From Symsagittifera roscoffensis (taxonomy: Eukaryota; Xenacoelomorpha; Acoela; Convolutidae), in the NCBI RefSeq assembly GCF_963678635.1, contig NC_087064.1, forward strand, positions 29,802,189 through 29,862,188: a DNA stretch of 60,000 bases, written 5' to 3'. A model generated the notes under the pieces. It saw only the letters and a program-made list of their open reading frames with translations. It did no database searches and was not told the DNA's origin. Positions 31,276 through 40,000 of this stretch are shown one piece after another; the stretch's first letter is position 1, and every line of letters starts with the position of its first letter. The translations under genes and the position numbers were made by a program.

Positions 31276-32856
31276 TCAAGAAAAAAGGTTATGTTACCGC
31301 GATAAAGTCTCCAAAAGCGGTCCGCCTGACTTAAAACTAGGTTGGCTGACAAGGTCAACCTTCCCAGTTGGATAAAAAGGTGTTTTGATAAAATTTTCTG
31401 CCGCTCGGAGGGTTACCTGTGATTTGGACCCTCCGAACCAACAAATTCTAAAAAATTTTTCGTTTCCGAGATTATCAACCCAAAAACGGTTGCGGTCCGG
31501 AAAAGTGGTTCAAAACGTCGACTTATGGTACCAAAATTATCCCGATCGGTTGGCTAGTCTTTGATAAATTGCCAAAAACGTGTTTGTCCAAATGGCCTTT
31601 TTTCACCACCTATATAGGTTCTGAGAAACTTTTTCCACAATTCCTATTGAAAGTGCCTAAAAACAATTGAAACGAGCGTAGTAGCCCTGTACAGCACTGG
31701 AATAATGCAATAAACCGGACCAAAATTGGTTTGGAGACAAAAATTTGGCCAATAACTATCAAATTTGGACCCTCCGATTCCTTCCTTTTCCAATCCTTAA
31801 GTCGTTAGCTGTATCCACGGAGCTAATCGGAGGGTTACTCAAGAATTTTTCTGGCAGCCGAGCACGTTATGCTAGCACGCTCCTAATTCAAAAAATTTTA
31901 TTGCTCTAACTCTAAAAACTCAAAAACTCGATCCCCAAAACAGATTGACAAAATTCAGAAAATTATCGAAATTTTGACCGAAAAATTTTGGTTTTTTCCA
32001 ACTTTTGCTGAGTCTTTTCTCACGCGGTTTCTTTAGTTAGGGGGATCAAACTACGTAGCTACTCCCTATATAAAAGCTTTTTGCTGTTCGGAAAAGCTCG
32101 GATATCCAAAAATTTGGGGGTCTACAGTTTGGTCGAAAATCGATAATTTTCGACAAAATTTGGGTGTTTCTTGGGTCTAATTAGGAGATAAGTAATATGT
32201 AATTAGGATAATAACCTATTAGTAGTCGTTAATGAATAGTACTATACCCTCCTTTGCACCAAAATACCCGAATTAAGACCCTTAACTCGGAAATTTGTAA
32301 TCGATGGAGGGTACAATCGGACCGCGCCAATCGTGCTCCCCACCACTTAAGTTTTAATGAAATAGTACCCGAACGATACTAAAATTGTTTCAACGATACC
32401 CAACAGTTGTTGTGGATGTTGTCCTTATGTCCCTGTTGAGTGTGGAACACGTCGGTCAGCTTGCCGCTCTACCCTCCGGTCACCGGCAAAATCACCATTA
32501 ACGTGCTTAAATACTTATATTACACTCAAGGGAGGGTATCCAACCCTTCACCAAAACACACAATCATTCGATCAGAAACGATATAAATCAATCTGAAACA
32601 ACAACAAATAGGAAGGTCAGATCACATCTCGTCCGGAAATAACATATAAACTGTCACTTTACGTTTTTTACTGTTTTTGGTCTTTTTTGGATTTTTTACT
32701 GTTTTTTGTACTTTTTTTGTTTTCTAAAAAATTTGTTTTTGGCTTTTTCTTGGTTATACATTTATTTTGTTTGGTTTTACGCTTTCTCTTTAAATGTTTT
32801 TGGTCCTGGGACCTCGGGGCAAGCGGGCTCTAGATTTCCCACCTAACCCTCCGGCC

Positions 32857-33406
32857 CCCTTTCCTCTTTCTAGCTACTCATATTCTAAAATATCAAATTA
32901 TACCGGTGTTAATTCAGTTTTCTACGACATCCAAGTAGCTACAAAGTTAGTCTTATTTAGTCCCTTCACATAAAACAGTCTTTGGGGTACCAAGCCTCCG
33001 CTCCCGTAATCTTCCTGAGATAACGTTCTTATCTCTTCCAATTTGTGGCACGGGAGGGTTCCGTGGAATATTTCTTCCCCACTGAAGCTTCCTTCTCCAC
33101 CAATCTCCACTGCTAAGAGTCTTATCGTGTGTTGTTGCCACGATAAGAAGCTTCGTATTTTTCGTCCCTTGTGCGACCGTTTTGCACAATATTTGTCGTT
33201 GTTCTGTTTTTTTTTGTCGTTTTTCGTCAAAATGGCCGTCTTTTTCTATTTCTAAGAAATATTCACTCATCAATCGAAATTTTAAAAATAAAATTCTAGA
33301 AAATCCCTACCCTCCTTCGCAATACTTTTTCGTTCCTAAGGCCTTTATTCGTTTTTTTTTCGTGTCGCCGGAAGGTTGCGCTGTGTCAGTCTGGCAGAAT
33401 GGCACA
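32857..33406 (-). repeat. Truncated 5' LTR of element B (550 bp)
   Basis: Matches 10076-10623 (U3 side of the 3' LTR) at about 97% by eye, and ends with the same GGCACA. The inner ~336 bp, corresponding to 9740-10075 (R/U5 side), are missing. The junction falls at a short CCC shared by both sides, suggesting a microhomology deletion. The perfect palindrome GTAGTATACTAC (33407-33418) lies just outside. Confidence 0.85.
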
Positions 33407-33717
33407 GTAGTATACTACATTTTGTTTGGTTTCCTGTATATCTTTAAATTTTTTTGGTCACAGACCTCTCAGGGAACGAGGGGATGGCCGATCACCCCAC
33501 CCTTCCTGATTCGTGAATTTTCGGTCTTAACTAGGTTAAAAAGCTATTCACGGTAATTCGGAAGGCTTCCGCGTTCCGAACTACCCTTCGCGCCGGCGGT
33601 TTTGGCCTATTAAGGGCGTTAATGTGAGCATCCGCTCGGCGCGGAGTGCTCGTTAACGGTTCTGCCGGTCATGATGTTAAAAAAGAATAACACCCAGGAG
33701 CGCCATAAAAACATCTA
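33407..33717 (-). other. Displaced beginning of the element A leader
   Basis: CATTTTGTTTGG and the ACCTCTCAGGGAACGAGGGG-like stretch align with 32760-32850 of the B leader, which places this as leader sequence just downstream of an LTR. Together with 9739 and below it restores one continuous leader. A possible primer-binding site, CACCCAGGAGCGCCA (33691-33705), ends in CCA but lies 12 nt from the LTR; I could not match it to a tRNA. Confidence 0.65.
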
Positions 33718-34621
33718 TGTAACATTCGCCCGGAAGATACATATCGACGGAAATTAAAGCTAGGTCCTAAGACGACTGGCTAACGTCTAAACAGAGCTTT
33801 ACATGCTTTTCACCGTCTCTAACAAGCCAGTTCTTTTGGTGGTCTTTTCAACATCGGGTCGAGAAAAACGTTACCGTTCTTCGGCTTCGACCAGAACGCT
33901 CAAATTAGCTTAATTACATGCAGAAATAGTGAGCTCATGGCTGGATCTCAGTATCCCCAGACCACGAGGTCACTCCTAAAAACAGGGCTACTACTATTTA
34001 TTGAATTATTATTGTTTTTGCTCAGTAGATAAAAATCATCATCTCCATCGAAGATGGATTAACCCTTTTACCCCAACTCCTAGCTTCTCATCCTAGCAAA
34101 ATGAATTCAGATGTTAATTAAATTCAATTCAGGACATAATAGGGAAGCTAAAAGTTTATATAAAAAGCTGAGAGTTTCAGTCCCGAGACCCCTCCGGATT
34201 CTTGAATCCGGGGAAATAAGACCTCTATTTTCCTTCCGGAAGGCTGCCTTCTACCCTTCGCCGTTGTTCGCAACTGCCTTGCAACTATTGTAGCGACACA
34301 ATAGTTGCAACTCGGAACGGTCTCTGCTATTTCTGCTCGTCTCTAATTCCGATTCTAAGTTTTTTCGTTGTTATCGTCGCAACTACTGTTGTTGTTGTGT
34401 TTTATTTCGGCTTTTCTGCCAAAATGGCCGTTTCTGACGTTTCTCAGAAATATGACGTCATACTTCGAAAATTTAAAAATTTGAAACACCAGAATATTCT
34501 AGCCTTCACAGTTTGGCTAATCGTTCCAATAACACTGCTAATCCTTCAAAACTGCTAATTCGGAAGGCTAGCTGCTAAAATTTCGAATCTGCATTTTCGT
34601 CTATTCTGGTCGAATGTCACA
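33718..34621 (-). repeat. 5' LTR of outer element A (904 bp)
   Basis: Plus-strand ends TGTAACATTCG...TGTCACA correspond to those of the B and C LTRs, with about the same length. It is diverged from both over most of its length. No polypurine tract lies beyond its right edge. Instead host-like sequence begins (TACTT...), which fits a 5' LTR abutting its target. It carries a 13-bp perfect hairpin at 34279-34310 and one CCCCTCCGG motif near 34190. Confidence 0.8.
34279..34310 (-). promoter_or_regulatory. Hairpin in the LTR of element A
   Basis: A perfect 13-bp inverted repeat (TTGCAACTATTGT/ACAATAGTTGCAA) with a 6-nt loop. Its place in the LTR is comparable to the hairpins of B (10339-10367) and C (36383-36405), but the stem sequence is unrelated. 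Confidence 0.6.
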
Positions 34622-35280
34622 TACTTTTGACCTTCTGATTACCCCCTAAAAAAATAACATCGCAAATTGTTGTGCATCTCAAGTTTTAAAATTCTAAGCC
34701 ATTATTTACAAAATGATGCGGTACAATATGCATGCGGTCTGTGCTGATAAACGTTTCGAGTTCGTCATTTGATTACGAGTATGGATGCTGTTGATTCCAA
34801 AAGGAGCAGATCACTTACTTAAAATTGTTTTGGTTTGATTTCTCATCAAAATAGAAAGTAGGGGGAGCAATCATGTTTTAATAGTTCTGTCAAGGGATCA
34901 GGTACGAAAGCTAGTTCCTGTTTGATCTTTTTAAAATGTCAATTCATTTATAATTAACAATTTTCTGGATGCTTTAAAGTCGACTTGATTTATTTAGAAA
35001 ATGTTGCCGATGTATTTATATAGCGTTGGTATGGCCCTTTCCAACCTGTGCACGGACCGTCGCATGACGCTAAGGCCCATTTTAGTTGACCTTCTTTAAA
35101 AACTCATTTATAATAGGTATTTTGGTTTGGCAAAGGTTGATTGGTTTTCAGGTAAATTTTTCCAAAATTTTTTCTGTGATTGTTTTGATGTATCGCAAGT
35201 GGGGGGAGTTTTTACTGTGCCTCTGTATCAAAATGCGCACAAAACGTAATTTATGCGGATGATCATCTCATAATTGACCT
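34622..35280. other. Host DNA upstream of the RanBPM-like exon
   Basis: About 660 bp between the LTR of A and the host exon. It shows no retroelement homology and no convincing coding sequence. It should hold the promoter or upstream region of the RanBPM-like gene; I see no specific element I would name. Confidence 0.5.
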
Positions 35281-35294
35281 TTTTAATTTTTTAG
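35281..35294 (+). promoter_or_regulatory. Probable (trans-)splice acceptor before RanBPM-like exon 1
   Basis: TTTTAATTTTTTAG ends 8 nt before the ATG at 35303. A T-rich tract ending TTTTTTAG so close to a start codon is typical of spliced-leader acceptors in nematodes. It could also be an ordinary cis acceptor from an upstream exon. Confidence 0.5.
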
Positions 35295-35302
35295 TTTGAA
35301 AA

Positions 35303-35693
35303 ATGGGTCCCCGCAAGCGACCAATTTCTGAAGACACGAAAACGAAAGACTCTATTAGTAACATCTACCCTCATATTAATGAAAAACGGACACCGTTGCC
35401 AAGATATTGGTCGCACGAGGATAAATGCGAACATTTGGGCCTGTCAAATCGTAATTTAATTGTCACTTACAAAGGTTTGTTTGATCACTTAATTTTGATT
35501 TACATTGTCCGGGCTTTTAATTTTTCAAAACTATCTTTTTTCATTTTGATACATCAAGCTGTATGTAACATTTTAAAGAATCTTAAGCTATACATTTTTT
35601 CTGATGATTTTTCGGCTCTATGGTTGTCGTTTAAGCTCTCGGTTTAGTTTCCTAATTGTCTATACTACCTTGCATTCAGGACATAAATGGCAA
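35303..35693 (+). pseudogene. RanBPM (RanBP9/10)-like gene, exon 1, intron and start of exon 2
   Basis: Exon 1 (35303-35474) encodes 57 residues, ending in YPHINEKRTPLPRYW, KCEHLGLSNRNL and VTYK. This closely resembles the start of the SPRY domain of RanBPM proteins, the scaffold subunits of the CTLH E3 ubiquitin ligase. The exon ends AAAG before GTTTGT. A 205-bp intron (35475-35679) ends TGCATTCAG. Exon 2 then begins GACATAAATGG, which in phase adds Gly-His after YK, as expected for this family. After 14 bases it is cut by the LTR of element C at 35694. The SPRY, LisH, CTLH and CRA parts must lie beyond C or are lost. It is the only host gene seen here, and it is probably disrupted. Confidence 0.8.
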
Positions 35694-36599
35694 TGTAACA
35701 TTCGTCTACTGTAGTCACACATGAGGCTTAAGAAAAATAGGCCCTATAACCATTGGCTCAAGAGTCAGGGACACTATCTCTCGTGTTTTTCTACCTCAAA
35801 TCAGTCGGAGCCAATTCGGTTCGCTTGTGACATGAGACTACAACCCGTTACAGCTTGAAGGCTACTACCAAAAAATCCCCCCACTCTAGAAATAAAAACG
35901 TCCCCATACTTAGGTCTCTAGATACCCAAAATACATAAACGCCGTTAAAAACCGGGTCGGAACAATCCGTTAAGTTACTTTTTATTAGACAGTGGAACTT
36001 TGATCCATTTCAGATGGATCAACCTAAAACTCGCCTTACCTCAACATAACAATCATAAAACACACTCTAGAAATTTAAATTGAGTACTCACATCGTAGCA
36101 CGCTCAAGAACTGGGAGTAATTAAGTCGGTAATCAACTCGAGAATTAAATAATGTAACTAAATGAGTTTAATGTTTATCAGTTTCAATAACAGGACCAAG
36201 TTTGAACTCTAGAGTATGGTTTCTCGTGAACCATTGGGACACTCAAGCTGTCCACCTTTCCATCGAAGGTTCACTCTAGTCCAGTTTGAATGATAATCCA
36301 GTCGAGTAATAATAGTCCAATTCTCGGGAATACGCTTCCTTCTGTTTCAGATAGGACAGCTCTACTCTAGTTTTATTGTGACGGAAATTGCAAATGGCAA
36401 TTTCCTACTGCTTTATCTGGCAACTTTTCACGCGATTGTAACTCGATCGTTCTGATTTCTCTTTTTCGGTTTTCAGTTATCGCGAGAAAATCGTGCATGA
36501 CAGGCTCCACTCGAATTTTTGAAAAATCAAATTTCACTCCAAAATTAAGCGTTCTTGTTTTTCTCAAGGTCAAACTTCCAAATATGACCGACTGGCACA
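35694..36599 (-). repeat. 3' LTR of element C (906 bp)
   Basis: Plus-strand TGTAACATTCG...GGCACA termini match those of the other LTRs, and the polypurine tract lies just outside at 36600. It is diverged from the LTRs of B and A internally, but shares the TGTAACATTCG start, the GATGGAT block near 36015 and the overall length. A 9-bp hairpin lies at 36383-36405. Confidence 0.87.
36383..36405 (-). promoter_or_regulatory. Hairpin in the LTR of element C
   Basis: Perfect 9-bp inverted repeat GGAAATTGC/GCAATTTCC around a 5-nt loop. An AATAAAA on the sense strand (about 36371-36377) follows it, which suggests a link to the polyadenylation site; this is inference. Confidence 0.55.
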
Positions 36600-36612
36600 T
36601 ACTCCCCGGACT
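36600..36612 (-). promoter_or_regulatory. Polypurine tract of element C
   Basis: Sense GAGTCCGGGGAGTA ends where the LTR begins (TGTGCC). The GTCCGGGGAG core is identical to that of B. It fixes orientation and the 3' end of the element. Confidence 0.8.
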
Positions 36613-37027
36613 CAAGATCGATGTCCTCATCGCGTGCTGTCGTCTACCAGTGAGTCCCAGAAAACCGAGTGTTGCTCAAGGTACAGTGCCAGTGGTCATT
36701 TACAGAAGTTTGCAGCAGACTTAAGCTTATCTACACCCCAAAATTCATGGCCATGTAAAATTTTCACACTATCGCTAAACAGCAATCAAAATCTGCACAC
36801 ACCTGCACCCTTGAATTCTCGCTTTTCAAGCCAATTATTTAAAATTTCTTTTGTCCCATTCAGTCAGGAAATTGTCATGCAGCATTTTGATTTATATAGT
36901 AAATATAACATATTAATAACAATATCTGATTCATTAAAATTTCTTTTTCGTGAACCCAAGTTTCATCTGGATTCACACTCAAGCCCCCCTTCCCTCTCAA
37001 GACTCAAGATCTCTTCGAACCATCCGC
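36613..37027 (-). other. 3' untranslated region of element C
   Basis: About 415 bp between the X2 stop and the polypurine tract. AT-rich, no gene seen. Plus-strand open frames here are not supported by any homology. Confidence 0.5.
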
Positions 37028-40000
37028 TCATTTCGCACTCTTCGCCTTGGAGGTGCCGTCCCCTGAAGTACTGGATACGGCAAACTGTCTCAACAGTTCT
37101 TCTTCATCATCGGAGCTAATCACGATCTCCTCCCAAGCCTTCAGCTGTTCATAGGATCGCATCCATTCCCTTTGCTCCTGCAACCTCTTTGCCTGGTTGG
37201 GTAGTGCCTTCACCCTAGATTCCCGGTTCAAACAAAAGGAGTTGTGCAGGCTCAGGCTCACGTTCTTCGCCAAGTCCTCCTCTAGTATAGATTCCCTCGC
37301 TTTGGTATTGTCTCTAGACATTTTACCCACTCTTTTCCATCCTGTCGTGATCGCATTTCGATGGGTTAACAGGGGTCTCTTGAAAGCTTCCGGCCCAATC
37401 TCGGCCTGGAACTGTCGATACTCCTTTTGATGCTTTCTCATGTGATCTTTCGTTGTCCTGTATAACCAAGACGTCAGTGTCGCTCGAAACCATGGAAAGT
37501 ACCTCAAGCGGCTCCATACGTGTCTGACTTCCATTGGTATGGCGAATACTTTGCATGCAGTCTCAAACAACTCGAGTCTCCTGCTGTAGTCTATCGCATA
37601 TATTGACTCAGCCGTTGGCGTCTTCGCTTCCCGATACTTCGTTATATTCTCTTCTATCCATCTCAGAGCCAGCATCGTACTCACTACTAAGAGCGTCACC
37701 TTCTGCCGGTGATCCGGTAATCCAATCGACCGAATTTCTTCCATATCCCACACCAGGCAGAGGTTCTTGTGATCTGGATACCACACCGTTTGTGCCAAAC
37801 AGTGGCATGGGCATTCTCCATGGGTGATCTCAATGCTCCTGAGGTTACGCTCCCCCGAGGCTTCCAAGAGAGGCTCAAGCTCCATCATTTTCTCATGCAT
37901 TGTGTCGTTCTCTCCCATGTTTGGAGTACCCCCCACAGGTTTTCCGATCACGTTTTGTCTCTCGTGATCGCTTGTGTTCTCACTTTCCAACTTCAAAAGC
38001 TCTTCTCCCCAGATTTCACTCAAGTCATCTCTCAACTCTTTCGGTACTGTCCCTCTGATTTTCCTCAACAACTTGTGCGAGTGATGCGATACCCGAGCCA
38101 ACCTCACGCACTTGGGCACTGAGAAGGCCTTGTCCACCAATATTCTCTGGCTGGATGCTTCCACCATCGCCATGTGCAGTGGGTAGTGGCTTCCGAACAA
38201 ATTGGCCATCATTGACCCTATCAGGGATTTTGCGTTCAATGGCAGGCCATAAGCTTCGCTCATGGGAAACCCCATTTCCGCCTCGAGACCAACCTTCCAG
38301 CTCCGGATATGTTTTTGAGTCACCTGCAACACCCCAGGCCATGATTCCACGCTCAACGCCGTCACTAAATGGTGTTCAGACTCTAGCCTCTCCAGTGACT
38401 GCAGACTACACATTCTCGAGAAGAATCCGAGAGCTGTCGCTATGTTCACCGTAGTTCTCGCGTAACACTCCGCCACTATTTGTACTTCACTTTTCTCCCT
38501 TTCCGTGATGTCTTCAAACCAAGTAACCAGATCTTCTTTTTGAAAGGACAGTATCCTGACACATGATCGTCCGTCGCAGGTGTGCTCTCCACTCCCACAC
38601 GTAGAATCCAGACAGCTACCCGGCTCCATCTTCTTTGCAGACTCGAGACTGTTCGTCTTTTCGCCTGACTCCTTCATCTGAGGTAAGATCAGTTTGTGCA
38701 CCACACTCAACTTTGCCAAATCTTCATCTTCCGTTGGTGCTAACCTCACCCGCTCGGTGGTCTCCTCGATCAGACTCGCGTGGGGATGTGGGCACCAGGA
38801 GGGTCTTAGTAACTTCCATACCACTCCCAAGTTCGTGATCAACAAGCCATTGCCATCACCCATGTTCACTTCAACTCTCTTGTTCGAGCGCGGTATGCTC
38901 ACCTCCTCCGGTGTTTTCTCAAGAATCAGGCCCAGGCTCGGCCTCTCTTTCTCCACCGCGTCTATTTCCACTATTTTTTCTGTCCAAAACTTCAGCAGCT
39001 CCGCTACCTCGTGGTTCTTGTGAGCGCCTCCAGTTTCTGAGTCTAAGAAGGGGTTGTAGGCTATCCCCATCACTCCTGACACGTATTGGTATTCCCCCTT
39101 CTCACTGAGTCTCGAGTACTGCTCTGGCGAGGCCAGGTTACGGTGAACATCATGTTCTTCGAACTTCTTATTGTAAAACCTCCGTACCGCGTCCAGCTTT
39201 CTGTGGTTCTCTAGGGATAGTCTGGAACCATCTTCCTTTTCTATTCCAGTACTCTGATATACGTTTAAGATGATCGTTGAGACTCTCTTCTCCACGGTTC
39301 TACTTCCGCTTGCTCTTTGGTAGCACGCCAAGATGGTGCTATCAGACATCATTGACATTATCCATCTCAAGAAACATGTGGCGTCCTTCCTCCTAGCCAG
39401 GCTCAAGCCTGAATTATCCCTGGCCACGTGCTGCATCAGTGCTTGATACACGTCTAGCTTCTTGCTTCCTAATTTCAACCTGTCATACGAGGTCAGTGTC
39501 TCCAACTCTATTCCCACCAGACTCCAGGTGAACATCAATTGTCCTGCGGTTCTAACGAAGGGATTCGCCATCAATGGCGGTGCTGATGAGGGGGTCCTCA
39601 TTGTCTCTTCAAAATGATCCTTCAATAAGTTCTGCCAGGACCTCTTCAGCTGGTTTGCCAATTCTATCTTGTTAACCTCGGCCTTTTGCTGGGTGGCCCA
39701 ATTGCGTCGTTTGCGAGCTACTCCACTGTCCAACTTCTTCAAGCAGTCTTCCATTTCCTTCAATGTCTCGAGGGCCACCCACCATGGCCGGGAGGTGTTC
39801 CTCGTCTTGCTCCTCTCCAGTGGATCACTCGTCACTTGCTTCCCCGTGGCCTGGTGTCCCTTCGAGACCCATTCCTTGCCGACATCCACTTCCCCTGTCT
39901 GTCCGTCCGTTGAACCTCTTTTCACGTTTATCTTCTGGGGCTTGAAGTCTTCCTCCGATGTCGAACTGATGGAAGCCTCTATTTCCCTCTCTACTTCGAG

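Larger units (their letters stand above)
29916..32856 (-). other. Leader (5' UTR) of element B
   Basis: About 2.9 kb without credible genes. It contains a duplicated hairpin block (30336-30703), an array of GGAGGGT motifs (about 30925-31275), and stretches homologous to the A leader. At 32856 it is fused directly to an internal point of the LTR, so the primer-binding site and about 200 bp of leader end are missing relative to A. Confidence 0.7.
9740..33406 (-). mobile_element. Nested giant Ty3/gypsy element B (~23.7 kb)
   Basis: In sense order: truncated 5' LTR (32857-33406), leader, decayed gag-pol (29915 to about 20670), accessory frames X1 (20177-17619) and X2 (to 11503), 3' untranslated part, polypurine tract and 3' LTR (9740-10623). 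The two LTRs agree at roughly 97% over their shared 550 bp by eye, so insertion was fairly recent. The element interrupts the leader of A. Flanking bases share only GTA, not a clean 4-5 bp target duplication. gag-pol is broken by many frameshifts, whereas the accessory frames are mostly open. Confidence 0.85.

Noticed and set aside
34127-35686. 13-bp match ATTCAGGACATAA between the A LTR and the RanBPM intron/exon boundary
   Set aside because: The LTR sequence there aligns with other LTRs of the family and the intron boundary fits the host gene; likely chance.
36634-37119. Plus-strand open frame near the 3' end of element C
   Set aside because: It overlaps the X2 end and untranslated region, has no homology visible to me and no counterpart in B.
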